From positions 1 through 64,000 of the forward strand of contig JARLIQ010000043.1 of assembly GCA_031291645.1 (NCBI GenBank): a stretch of 64,000 bases of DNA, in the 5' to 3' direction. Numbering within the stretch: the stretch's first letter is position 1; each line of letters begins with the position of its first letter. A model generated the notes under the pieces. That model was not told the origin of the DNA. It saw nothing but the letters and a program-made list of their open reading frames with translations, and did not search any database. Source of the stretch: Caulobacteraceae bacterium (lineage in GTDB: Bacteria > Pseudomonadota > Alphaproteobacteria > Caulobacterales > Caulobacteraceae). This document shows, in pieces, positions 44,664 through 53,137 of this stretch. A program made the position numbers and the translations under genes.

Positions 44664-46675
44664 CCGAATACCGCGTCTCCGCCGACATCGGCGGGACCTT
44701 CACCGACTTCGTCTTCGAGGACGAGGCCGGCCACACGCGCATCGGCAAGGTCCCGACGACGCCGCAGAACCCCTCGCGCGGGGTCCTGGACGGGCTGAAC
44801 GCCGAACTTGCGTCGCCGGGCGAGATCGGCTTCTTCGTCCATGGCACGACGGTCGGGCTGAACGCCTTCCTGGAGCGCCGCGGCGCGCGGACGCTGCTGC
44901 TCATGACCGCCGGCGTCTCGGACAGCTACACCATCGCCCGCGGTCACCGGACCCATCTCTATCAGCTGCAGTACCGCAAGCCCGAGCAGCTGGTTCCCCG
45001 GCGCGACGTCCATGAGATCCGCGAGCGCCTGGCCTGGGACGGCTCGGTGATCGAGCCGCTCAACGAGGACGACCTGCAGGCGGTGATCGAGACCGTTCGG
45101 GCGCAGGGCGTCAGCGCGCTCGCCGTCTGCTTCCTGCACGCCTTCACCAATCCCGACCACGAACACCGCGCCAGGGACGTGCTGCGCGAGGCCCTGCCGG
45201 GCGTCTCCATCTCCCTGTCCAGCGACATCGCCCGGGAATGGCGCGAGTACGAGCGGGCGTCCTCGGTGACCATGGACGCCTATATCGCGCCCGTGGTCGA
45301 GCTCTACCTGAAGACCCTGCGGGCTGAGCTCAGCAAGGCCGGCATGGACAAGACCATCCACGTCATGCGCTCCAACGGCGGGGTGATGACCGACCGTATC
45401 GCGCGGGACCAGCCGATCTCGACCCTGCTGTCGGGCCCGGTCGGCGGCGCCATCGGCTGCGTCCAGCTGTCCAAGGACACCGGCCGCCCCAATCTCCTGG
45501 GGGTGGACATGGGCGGCACCTCGTTCGACCTGACCCTGGTGGTCGACGGCCAGCCGCAGCTCTCTACCGAGACCTCGCTCGAGGGCCTGCCGCTGCTCAT
45601 GTCGGTGGTCGACATCCACACCATCGGCACAGGCGGCGGCTCGATCGCCTGGATCGAGGCGGGCGGCCTCAGGGTCGGCCCCAAGAGCGCCGGCTCCCAG
45701 CCCGGACCGGCCTGCTATGGGCGGGGCGGAACCGAGCCCACGGTCACCGACGCCAACCTCTATCTCGGCCGCCTGGCGACCAATTCCCTGCTCGGCGGGC
45801 GGATGTCGCTGGACGCCGAGGCCGCGGGCGTGGCGATCGCCAAGCTGGCCCGGCCGCTGGGCATGAGCGACCTGGAGCTGGCCGAAGGCGTGCTGGCGAT
45901 CAGCAACGCCAAGATGGCCGACGCCATGCGCACCATCACCGTGGAAAAGGGCATCGATCCACGGGAATTCACCCTGGTGGCCTATGGCGGGGCCGGGCCG
46001 ATGCATGCGGTCGAGCTGGCCTTCGAACTCGACATCCGCGAGATCCTCATCCCGCGCTTTCCGGGCACCTTCTCGGCCTGGGGCATGCTGAGGAGCGACA
46101 TCCGCTCGGACTTCTCGACCAGCTTCTTCGCCCCGGCCGACAGCGTCGATCCGCAGGCCATGCGCGCGGCCTGCCGGTCGCTGCAGGACCAGGGCCGCGC
46201 GCTGCTGGAGCAGGAGGACGTCGCGCCGGAGGAGATGGTCTTCGCCCTCTCGGCCGACCTGCGCTACGTCGGCCAGGAGTACACGCTCAGCATCCCCTTC
46301 ACCCCCGACAGCGCCGTCGCGGACATCCTCGGCGCCTTCCACGGCGCGCACGAACGCCGCTTCGGCCACGCCCAGCCGCAGAACCCGGTCGAGTTCGTCA
46401 ACCTCCGCCTGGCGGCGGTCGGACGGCTGTCGCGCGGGCGCCAGGCCTTCGCCTTCACGCCCCAGGCCCAGTCCCCGGTGGTCGGTGAGCGCGACGTCAC
46501 CTTCGCCAGCCAGGCCGTGCGCGCCAAGATCTACAATCGCGCCCTCTTCACCGACCAGAGCCGCTACGCCGGTCCGGCCGTGATCGAGGAGGAAAGCGCC
46601 ACCACCGTGGTCCCGCCCGGCTACGCCTTTCAGCTCGACGATTGGGGTAACATCTTGATCCAGAAGGAAGCCTGA
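44660..46675 (+). CDS. hyuA: Hydantoinase/oxoprolinase subunit A
   Basis: A 671-aa ATP-dependent subunit of the HyuA/oxoprolinase/acetone carboxylase family. The N-terminal ASKHA phosphate loop (RVSADIGGTFTDFV), the central GVDMGGTSFDLTLV nucleotide-binding motif and GTGGGSIAW are visible. With HyuB it phosphorylates and opens cyclic amides (hydantoins, 5-oxoproline) or carboxylates ketones (acetone, acetophenone). The family cannot be split by eye. It begins at ATGA overlap with the EthD gene and is followed 2 bp later by hyuB. The MalT-type regulator and receptor upstream suggest a dedicated uptake-degradation unit. Confidence 0.92.
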   Translation: MTEYRVSADIGGTFTDFVFEDEAGHTRIGKVPTTPQNPSRGVLDGLNAELASPGEIGFFVHGTTVGLNAFLERRGARTLLLMTAGVSDSYTIARGHRTHLYQLQYRKPEQLVPRRDVHEIRERLAWDGSVIEPLNEDDLQAVIETVRAQGVSALAVCFLHAFTNPDHEHRARDVLREALPGVSISLSSDIAREWREYERASSVTMDAYIAPVVELYLKTLRAELSKAGMDKTIHVMRSNGGVMTDRIARDQPISTLLSGPVGGAIGCVQLSKDTGRPNLLGVDMGGTSFDLTLVVDGQPQLSTETSLEGLPLLMSVVDIHTIGTGGGSIAWIEAGGLRVGPKSAGSQPGPACYGRGGTEPTVTDANLYLGRLATNSLLGGRMSLDAEAAGVAIAKLARPLGMSDLELAEGVLAISNAKMADAMRTITVEKGIDPREFTLVAYGGAGPMHAVELAFELDIREILIPRFPGTFSAWGMLRSDIRSDFSTSFFAPADSVDPQAMRAACRSLQDQGRALLEQEDVAPEEMVFALSADLRYVGQEYTLSIPFTPDSAVADILGAFHGAHERRFGHAQPQNPVEFVNLRLAAVGRLSRGRQAFAFTPQAQSPVVGERDVTFASQAVRAKIYNRALFTDQSRYAGPAVIEEESATTVVPPGYAFQLDDWGNILIQKEA

Positions 46676-46677
46676 CC

Positions 46678-48357
46678 ATGGCGGACGGCGTCAGGGGCGC
46701 AAGCCCGATCACCACCGAGATTCTGCGCAACGCCTTCGTCTCGATCGCCGAGGACATGAACGCGGCCCTGATCCGCAGCGCCTACAGCCCGCTGATCTAC
46801 GAGGGCAAGGACTGCGCGGTGGCCCTCCTGGACCAGGACGGCAATGTCCTGGGCCAGTCGCTCGGCGTGCCCCTGTTCCTGGGCAACCTCTCACTATGCG
46901 TCCAGACGACGGCGGAGATGCACGGCTGGGACTTCTTCCAGGAAGGCGACGTCATCTTCCTGAACGACTCCTACATCGCCGGCACCCACCTGAACGACGT
47001 GACCGTGATCCAGCCGATCTTCTGGCGCGGCCAGAGGGTCGGGTTCTCCACCTCGCGGGCCCACTGGCTGGACGTCGGCGGCAAGGACACCAGCCTGTCG
47101 ATCGATTCCACGGAAATCTATCAGGAAGGCATGCGCTGGGCCCCGACCAAGGTCTACGAGGGCGGCAAGCCGCGCAGGGACATACTGGACTTCCTGCGCC
47201 GCAACAGCCGCTTCGGGGCCACCCTGATCGGCGACCTGCACGCCCAGATCGCCGCCGGCGAGACCGGCGAGCAGAGGCTGCGCGCCCTGCTGGACCGGTT
47301 CGGCTACGACACCGTCCAGGCCGCCCGGCAGGAGATCTTCGGCCAGTCTGAACGGCTGGAGCGCGAGGCGGTCAGGGCCATCCCCGACGGCGTCTATACG
47401 GCCGAGGGCTGTCTCGACAACGACGGCGTCGGCGCCGCGCCCGTCCCGGTCAAGCTGAAGATCGTCATCGACGGCGACAGTGTGGCCCTCGACCTGGAGG
47501 GCTCCGCGCCCCAGACCCGCGGCTCGGTCAACTGCGGCTTCACCCAGACCATTTCCGCCGCGCGCCTGGCCTTCAAGCTGCTGATCAATCCCGGCCGGCC
47601 GGTCGACGGCGGCACTTTCCACACGCTCAAGGTCGCCGCCCCGCCCAACTCGATCTTCAACGCCCAGGAGCCGGCCGCCTGCGCCTGGTATTTCTCGTCC
47701 CTGGGCCTCTTGATCGACCTGTTCCTCAAGGCCATGGCCCCGGCCATGCCCGACCAGGTCGCCGCCGCCCACTACGGCGACTCCATGGTCATATCCTTCA
47801 ACGGGGTCGACAGCCGCACGCGCGAACGCTTCCTGGTGATCGAGGCGACGACCGGCGGCTGGGGCGCCTGGGCCAGGGGCGACGGCCAGGATTCGCTGAT
47901 CAACGAGGTGAACGGCAGCTTCCGCGACCTGCCCGTCGAGATCTTCGAGCACAAGTACCCGGCGCGGATCCTGAAATACGCCATTCGCACGGACAGCGGC
48001 GGCGCCGGTCAGTTCCGCGGCGGCAACGGCACCGTGCGGCAGTACCAGTTGATGGACGACGCCAACCTGTCCCTGTGGTTCGAGCGCTCGGTGACGCCGG
48101 CCTGGGGCCTGTCGGGTGGCGCGGCCGGGCTGGGGCCCGAGGTGGTGATCCAGGGGCCTGACGGCGCCGAGGAGCGCCTGCTCAAGGTCAACGCCAAGCC
48201 CCTGAAGGCCGGAACCGTCATCACCGTCTCGTCCGGCGGCGGCGGCGGATTCGGACCGGTCGGCCTGCGGGCCGCGGATCAGGTGCGCAGCGACGTCCAG
48301 AACCGGTTCGTCTCGCCGGCCGCGGCCGCGGCGACCTACGGCGTTACGGTGACCTGA
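46678..48357 (+). CDS. hyuB: Hydantoinase/oxoprolinase subunit B
   Basis: A 559-aa partner of HyuA. The family-typical opening ITTEILRNAFVSIAEDMNAAL, the metal-site region DVIFLNDSYIAGTHLNDVT and the glycine-rich close SSGGGGGFGPV are present. It forms the catalytic complex with HyuA in the cytosol. The ATG lies 2 bp after the HyuA stop. A GC hairpin GGCGCG-N7-CGCGCC (48366-48384) lies just downstream but lacks a T-tract. The MATE exporter follows after 111 bp. Confidence 0.92.
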   Translation: MADGVRGASPITTEILRNAFVSIAEDMNAALIRSAYSPLIYEGKDCAVALLDQDGNVLGQSLGVPLFLGNLSLCVQTTAEMHGWDFFQEGDVIFLNDSYIAGTHLNDVTVIQPIFWRGQRVGFSTSRAHWLDVGGKDTSLSIDSTEIYQEGMRWAPTKVYEGGKPRRDILDFLRRNSRFGATLIGDLHAQIAAGETGEQRLRALLDRFGYDTVQAARQEIFGQSERLEREAVRAIPDGVYTAEGCLDNDGVGAAPVPVKLKIVIDGDSVALDLEGSAPQTRGSVNCGFTQTISAARLAFKLLINPGRPVDGGTFHTLKVAAPPNSIFNAQEPAACAWYFSSLGLLIDLFLKAMAPAMPDQVAAAHYGDSMVISFNGVDSRTRERFLVIEATTGGWGAWARGDGQDSLINEVNGSFRDLPVEIFEHKYPARILKYAIRTDSGGAGQFRGGNGTVRQYQLMDDANLSLWFERSVTPAWGLSGGAAGLGPEVVIQGPDGAEERLLKVNAKPLKAGTVITVSSGGGGGFGPVGLRAADQVRSDVQNRFVSPAAAAATYGVTVT

Positions 48358-48468
48358 TCGGAGACGGCGCGGGGGCTCCGCGCCGCGGGCGCTGCTCCAG
48401 GCGCCTTCGACGCTTGACCGGCGGCCCTGAGGCCGTCAGTTGGACGCGCAGCGGGGGCGAAGTCCGAC

Positions 48469-49824
48469 ATGCCACGAAGGGCGATGCACAAGGCGATCCT
48501 CGCGATCGCCCTGCCGTCGATGCTGACCAACGTCGCCACCGCCCTGTTCGGCCTGGCGGACATGTGGGTGATCGGCCGGCTGGGCGATGCGGCCGCGCAG
48601 GGGGCGGTCGAGATCGGCGCCAAGCTGCTGATGACCCTGCTTGTCGTGTTCAACTTCCTGCGGTCGGGGACGGTCGCCCTGACCGCCCAGGCGGCGGGCC
48701 GCGAGGACGAGGTGGCCCAGGCCGAGACCCTGGTCCGGGCCCTGGCCGTCGCCCTGGCGATCGGGGTCCTCTTGCTGATGGCCATGCCGCTCCTGATCCC
48801 CCTGGGCCTGACGATGTTCGGCGCCAAGGGCGCGGTCGCGGTGCTGGCGCAGCGCTACGTCGCGATCCGCTACTGGGGCGGCGTTCCCTGGCTGGCGAAC
48901 GCCGTGTTGACGGGATGGCTGATCGGCCGCCGGCGCGTGAGGGCGGTGCTGGCGGTCGAGGTCGGCTCGAACCTGCTCCATATCCTTTTGGACCTCGGCC
49001 TGGTCCTGGGGTTCGGGCTGGGGGTCGCCGGCGTCGCGGTCGCCACGCTCACCTCCGAGACCGCCAAGCTCGCGGCCCTGGTCGCCATGACCGCGCGGGA
49101 AGCCCCGGCCCGCCGGGCCATGGGCCTGGTGCGCGACCCGGCGACTTGGCAGGCCGGCGAGATCGGCCGGCTGCTGCGGCTCAACCGCGACCTGTTCGGC
49201 CGCACCCTCTTGCTGATGGCCGCGACGGTGCTGCTGACCCGGGCCGGCGCCCGGCAGGGGACGGTCATCCTGGCGGCCAACGCCATACTCTACCAGCTGT
49301 TCATGCTGTCGGCCCTGCTGTTGGACGGCTTCGAGAGCTCGGCCCAGGTCCTGTGCGGCGAAGCGCTGGGCGCGGGCAGGCGGGCGCAGTTCGAGCGGCT
49401 GGTGCGGTGGGTCCTGGCTTGGGCCGGCGGTGCGGCCCTGGTCATCACCCTCGTCTATGGCCTGGCCGGCGCGGACATGGCCGCCAGCTTCAGCACCGTG
49501 CCCGCCGTGATCGCCACGACCCGGACCTATATCGGCTGGGCGGTCGCGCTGCCCGCCGCCGGCGTCGCCTCCTTCGTCCTCGATGGGGTCTTCATCGGCT
49601 CGAGCTGGACCAGGGCCATGCTGCTGAGCATGGCCGCGGCCCTCGCAGGCTTCGTCGTCCTGCTGTTCGCCGCCAGGGGGCTCGGCGACCATGGGCTCTG
49701 GCTGGCCTTCACCCTGTTCTTCCTGCTGCGCGCGGCCGGCCAGCTCGTCCTGCTGCCTGGCCTCATCCGGCGCAGCTTCCCCGGCCCCGACCCGGACCTG
49801 ACGCCCGCAGCCGCGGCGGCCTAG
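48469..49824 (+). CDS. MATE family efflux transporter
   Basis: A 451-aa membrane protein with 12 predicted helices. The opening [25 protein letters not shown] is the MATE start, and the two-fold repeat recurs after about residue 225 ([16 protein letters not shown]). DinF/NorM-type proteins export drugs or metabolites using Na+ or H+. Downstream of the hydantoinase genes it may expel a toxic intermediate, or be unrelated. The ATG at 48469 has no strong ribosome site. A small basic ORF begins 3 bp after its stop. Confidence 0.88.
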   Translation: MPRRAMHKAILAIALPSMLTNVATALFGLADMWVIGRLGDAAAQGAVEIGAKLLMTLLVVFNFLRSGTVALTAQAAGREDEVAQAETLVRALAVALAIGVLLLMAMPLLIPLGLTMFGAKGAVAVLAQRYVAIRYWGGVPWLANAVLTGWLIGRRRVRAVLAVEVGSNLLHILLDLGLVLGFGLGVAGVAVATLTSETAKLAALVAMTAREAPARRAMGLVRDPATWQAGEIGRLLRLNRDLFGRTLLLMAATVLLTRAGARQGTVILAANAILYQLFMLSALLLDGFESSAQVLCGEALGAGRRAQFERLVRWVLAWAGGAALVITLVYGLAGADMAASFSTVPAVIATTRTYIGWAVALPAAGVASFVLDGVFIGSSWTRAMLLSMAAALAGFVVLLFAARGLGDHGLWLAFTLFFLLRAAGQLVLLPGLIRRSFPGPDPDLTPAAAAA

Positions 49825-49826
49825 CT

Positions 49827-49943
49827 GTGGGTTCCAAAGACTTTGTGAGGCCAGAGGGCGAACTCGGCCGCGTCCAGCGCGTGCGAAAAGTGCTGGACCA
49901 GCAGAACAAGAAGAAGCGAAAGATCGCCCGCGCCGCCTCTTGA
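49827..49943 (+). CDS. Possible 38-aa highly basic small protein
   Basis: A GTG-started ORF with the end [17 protein letters not shown]. It uses AAA, AAG and CGA codons and is less GC rich than its neighbours, suggesting a genuine or relic coding segment. It starts 3 bp after the MATE stop and ends 18 bp before the VOC gene, overlapping the latter's ribosome-site region. No Shine-Dalgarno is evident. It could be a ribosomal- or nucleic-acid-binding-like micro-protein or the tail of a lost gene. I recognise no family. Confidence 0.35.
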   Translation: MGSKDFVRPEGELGRVQRVRKVLDQQNKKKRKIARAAS

Positions 49944-49960
49944 TAAAGGAGCTCCCCACC

Positions 49961-50425
49961 ATGAACGCCCCCTCCGGCGAGGCCCAAGCCGCCACGCCCG
50001 TCCTGACGCCGTTCCACGTGGCGTTTCCCGTGGACGACCTGGCGGCGGCGCGTGAATTCTACGGGACCCTGCTGGGCTGCCCGGAAGGCCGCAGCGCCGA
50101 CACCTGGATCGATTTCGACCTCTTCGGCCATCAGATCGTCGCCCACTACAAGCCGCGTAGCGCGGCCCCCGGTTCCGTCGTGCACCACAATCCGGTCGAT
50201 GGCCATGACGCGCCGGTGCCGCATTTCGGCGTCGTGCTCACCATGCCCCAGTGGGAGCGGCTGGCCGCACGGCTGCGGGCGGCGGGCGTGCCGTTCGTCA
50301 TCGAGCCCTACGTCCGCTTCAAGGGCGAGGTCGGCGAGCAGGCGACCATGTTCTTCCTCGACCCGGCCGGCAATGCGCTGGAGTTCAAGGCCTTCGCCGA
50401 CATGAACAGCCTCTTCGCCCGCTAG
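49961..50425 (+). CDS. VOC family (glyoxalase/bleomycin-resistance fold) protein
   Basis: A 154-aa metal-binding protein. The first strand has [22 protein letters not shown], giving a histidine ligand, and the last has [15 protein letters not shown], giving the glutamate ligand; HFGVVL supplies another histidine. The fold is used by dioxygenases, epimerases and glyoxalases. A strong AAGGAG lies 9 nt before the ATG. It is the last plus-strand gene of the hydantoinase block and is convergent with the TIM-barrel gene. The reaction is unknown. Confidence 0.87.
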   Translation: MNAPSGEAQAATPVLTPFHVAFPVDDLAAAREFYGTLLGCPEGRSADTWIDFDLFGHQIVAHYKPRSAAPGSVVHHNPVDGHDAPVPHFGVVLTMPQWERLAARLRAAGVPFVIEPYVRFKGEVGEQATMFFLDPAGNALEFKAFADMNSLFAR

Positions 50426-50465
50426 GCGCGCCGTCCCGGGCCCCGCTGGCGCCCAGGGCCGACCT

Positions 50466-51302
50466 TCAGGCCGACGCCGCCCAGCAGTCGAGGGCGATCT
50501 GGCGAAGCTGCCGGGTCTCGGCCCATCGGTCGGACAGCTCGCGCTCTTCGGCGTCGGTGATCGCATATTCCCGCGGGCCCAGCTCGCACAGGAAGACCAG
50601 GTCCTCGCTCGCCGGCTTGCGGCCGCGCCATTGGCGGAAGCCGTCGGTCCACCAGTCGGTGAACAGTTTCAGCCATTTGGCGCTCTGCGGGAAGTTGAGC
50701 GGCAGCTGGATCTGCTGGCCCGAGGCTACGCGGCCCTGGAACGAGGCGGACCGCTCGATGACCCGGTTGAACTGGCTCTTCAGCTGCGCCGACAGGGGTA
50801 GATAGAGTTCGCGGTCGACGGCGTAGTGCGAGAGGTCCGCGCTCAGCTCCATCTCGGGGATCGCGTCGAGCAGTTGCAGGGTGATGAACAGGTCGTTGGT
50901 GATGCAGTGCCGGTGGGTCTCGAAGTGCAGCGGCATGTTCTCCGCCTCGGCGATCGCCAGCCAGGCGCGGATCACCGGGATCATGCCGGCGATGGTCACC
51001 GGCATGACCGAGCCCACCACGATCAGGAAGGGAGCGCCGATCTCCTTGGCGAAGCGGATGGCGGGCCGGATGTCCTCGATCGAGCGCGGGAAGGCGGTGA
51101 CCAGGCCGCGCAGGCCGGTCCGGGCGAACTGGGGGATGACCTCGCGGGCCTGCTCCAGCGGCAAGGCGCCGAGGTCGACCGACATTCCGTCGAAACCCGC
51201 CGCCTTCACCTCGTCGAACCGCGCCTCGAAACTGCGTTCGGGCGCGCCGGGGATCCGCTGCTCGGTGGCCCAGAGGGACTGGTAGACGATCAGGTTGCTC
51301 AT
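50466..51302 (-). CDS. Sugar phosphate isomerase/epimerase-like TIM-barrel protein
   Basis: A 278-aa protein of the xylose-isomerase-like TIM-barrel superfamily. GFDGMSVDLGALPLEQA at the first helix, PLHFETHRHCITND with metal-ligand Glu and His, and ELSADLSHYAVDREL with the Asp/His ligands are visible. Such enzymes isomerise or dehydrate sugar-like and keto-acid substrates, or cleave C-C bonds in modified sugars. It starts 98 bp after the desaturase stop on the same strand, so the two may be co-transcribed. The C-terminal W-rich stretch (KLFTDWWTDGFRQW) is unusual among simple isomerases. Confidence 0.8.
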   Translation of the reverse strand: MSNLIVYQSLWATEQRIPGAPERSFEARFDEVKAAGFDGMSVDLGALPLEQAREVIPQFARTGLRGLVTAFPRSIEDIRPAIRFAKEIGAPFLIVVGSVMPVTIAGMIPVIRAWLAIAEAENMPLHFETHRHCITNDLFITLQLLDAIPEMELSADLSHYAVDRELYLPLSAQLKSQFNRVIERSASFQGRVASGQQIQLPLNFPQSAKWLKLFTDWWTDGFRQWRGRKPASEDLVFLCELGPREYAITDAEERELSDRWAETRQLRQIALDCWAASA

Positions 51303-51400
51303 GAGGCTCTCGGCCGGGCCGGCGACGGCGATGGAGTGACGGGGACGGCGGCGCGGGGCAAGGCCGCCGCGCCGCCTGGGCTCAGATCTGCGGCTCGGTC

Positions 51401-52405
51401 TCAGGCCGACGCGCGCTCCGCGTTCGCAGCCTCGCCCGGCGCCAGCTTGGTGAGGCCCTCGCCGACCCAGACCTGGTCGTCGGGCTGTTCGGCCTCCGGC
51501 TTTTGACGCAGCGCCTTGATGACGGCGATCTGGAAGCCGAGGTAGGTCATCGTCGCCGGCTTCAACCCGTTGGCGGTGAAGGCCGCGTGATGCAGCTGCT
51601 TGAGCCGGTAGAAGGGCGCCGACGGATAGGCGTGGTGCGCGGTGTGGTACTGCATGTTCCAGCACATCCAGCGCATGAAGGCGTTGGTCTTGGTGCTGCG
51701 GGTGTTCTCGAAGATGTTGCCGTTGTGCGGCATGCCGACGTGTTCGATCAGGTTCTGGATCTGGTGGGCCCACTTGGTGAGGGCCAGCGGCGCGAACCAG
51801 TAGAGCAGCGCCGCCCAGCTGCGCAGGGCGATCGAGGCGGCGATGATCGCGACATAGATCGCCAGGCTGACGCGGGCTTCGAGCACCACCCGGTCCTTGT
51901 TCTTGCCGCGCACATAGGGCGCGTCCACATGGCCCAGGGCGGCGCCGATGATCGTCCCAGGGAAACGCCAGGTCATCCAGGCGCCGGTCAGCGTCATCAG
52001 ATAGCTGCGCAGCGTGTAGGGCGGGCGGTACAGCTCCCCGTCCTCGCGCCACTTCTGCGTATAGCGGTGGTGGGCGAAGTGCTGGATCTGGTCCAGGTCG
52101 CGCGGCTGCAGGACGATCAGGCCGATCAGCCGGCCGAAGACCTCATTCAGGCCGGGCGACTTGAAGACGGTCGAATGGCTGAATTCGTGTTCGCCGGCAT
52201 AGAGGTAGTTCAGCAGAATTCCGTGCATGACGAACGGCGCCACGACCCAGGGCGTGCCGAGCGTGGCGTGGACGCCCCAGCCGGTCAGGCCGATCGCGCC
52301 GAAGTGGGTGACGACCTGAAGCCACCCCCTCGCGTCTGACTTGCGCGAGAGCGCCTTCAGCACGTCGGGATCGACCATGCCGCGCGGGCCGAAGACTTGA
52401 TCCAT
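51401..52405 (-). CDS. Membrane fatty acid desaturase
   Basis: A 334-aa di-iron membrane desaturase/hydroxylase. The three histidine boxes are H73-EFS-H77, H109-FA-HH113 and H254-TA-HH258, separated by two hydrophobic hairpins. Length and box spacing fit acyl-lipid desaturases or carotenoid/alkane-type hydroxylases; the substrate cannot be fixed. GGGGG lies about 11 nt before the ATG. It leads the minus-strand pair with the TIM-barrel protein. Its upstream region contains the putative LysR remnant. Confidence 0.88.
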   Translation of the reverse strand: MDQVFGPRGMVDPDVLKALSRKSDARGWLQVVTHFGAIGLTGWGVHATLGTPWVVAPFVMHGILLNYLYAGEHEFSHSTVFKSPGLNEVFGRLIGLIVLQPRDLDQIQHFAHHRYTQKWREDGELYRPPYTLRSYLMTLTGAWMTWRFPGTIIGAALGHVDAPYVRGKNKDRVVLEARVSLAIYVAIIAASIALRSWAALLYWFAPLALTKWAHQIQNLIEHVGMPHNGNIFENTRSTKTNAFMRWMCWNMQYHTAHHAYPSAPFYRLKQLHHAAFTANGLKPATMTYLGFQIAVIKALRQKPEAEQPDDQVWVGEGLTKLAPGEAANAERASA

Positions 52406-52490
52406 GGACTAACCCCCAGTGGTTTGAATACAGGCCATGTTTGTGGCGGTCTCCCGCCGATCGCTAGACCGCAATCATCTCAAGTACGCT

Positions 52491-52690
52491 TTACCTATCG
52501 GGCGCCAGCATGGCCTGTCTCGGCGACATTGGGTAGAAGTGGCTGCGCAGGGGATGCGGGTCGGGCCGGATCGCCCGCATCTCGCCCACCTCGACCCAGC
52601 GCCGGGCGTAATGGGGCGGCAGGAAGCCCAGATCGACGCCGGCCAGGTCCACGCCGGCCAGGATCACCAGGACAAGGCAGTCCAGGTTGT
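52491..52690 (-). pseudogene. Probable remnant of a LysR regulator (C-terminal end)
   Basis: A minus-strand frame reads ...DNLDCLVLVILAG..., then LGFLPPHYARRWVEVGEMRA, followed by an RSHFYPM segment and a stop. This matches the last part of LysR substrate-binding domains (typically I-LSGRYIGYLPDHYA-x-x-WV-x-x-G-x-MR). No DNA-binding helix or earlier part of the domain is found upstream, and a 15-nt tandem repeat (AGVDL twice) interrupts the strand. I read it as the end of a truncated gene, with about one-third of the effector domain left. A coincidental frame cannot be excluded. Confidence 0.4.
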
Positions 52691-52877
52691 CCGCCTGGGC
52701 GTCACGCATCGGCCACCCAGGACCGGGTCCGCGACCGGATCGCGCCGAGCTGGCGTTCCCGCGGCGCGTCGCCTGCATAGCGGAGAGGCGCCGCTTACTA
52801 CAGTTTGCGCAAAAGTTATTACCGACGGCTCTTTCCAGCCGCCCGACGCGAATTTCCTTCGATGATCGCCTGAGGTG

Positions 52878-52896
52878 CTGACTACCCTTTGGTCAG
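52878..52896. promoter_or_regulatory. Inverted repeat CTGAC-N9-GTCAG upstream of the TonB receptor
   Basis: Perfect 5-bp arms with a 9-nt spacer, about 240 bp before the receptor start and close to the AT-rich patch. It could be a regulator site, possibly for the lost LysR protein; there is no further support. Confidence 0.25.
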
Positions 52897-53137
52897 TTCG
52901 TAATACCGAGGGGTTGCGCCGGCCCGGTCCGATCGGCGCGGCGGCTCGTCTCCAGGATCCGACGACGGGGGGACCGGCGGACGATCCAGAAAGCGGAGGG
53001 GAGTCGGCGGAGGGTCGTCAGCCTCAACGCCACGAAGCGTGCGGCGACGGCCTGGGGGAGGGCGCGCCTGGCCACCGCCAGATCTTCCGTTCACGGAAGA
53101 AATGGCCCGTGAACATGCTCGGAGGATCGGAAATCCC

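Larger units (their letters stand above)
52406..53137. other. 732-bp region without a complete gene
   Basis: Space between the divergent desaturase and TonB receptor genes. It contains a likely LysR relic (52491-52690, minus), an AT-rich patch (TTGCGCAAAAGTTATTACC near 52804), and an inverted repeat CTGAC-N9-GTCAG (52878-52896). The rest is GC rich with only unconvincing overlapping frames. Confidence 0.5.

Noticed and set aside
52397..52865. Plus-strand small ORFs in the gap after the desaturase
   Set aside because: No ribosome site or recognisable fold; the minus-strand LysR-like segment explains the coding-like pattern better.
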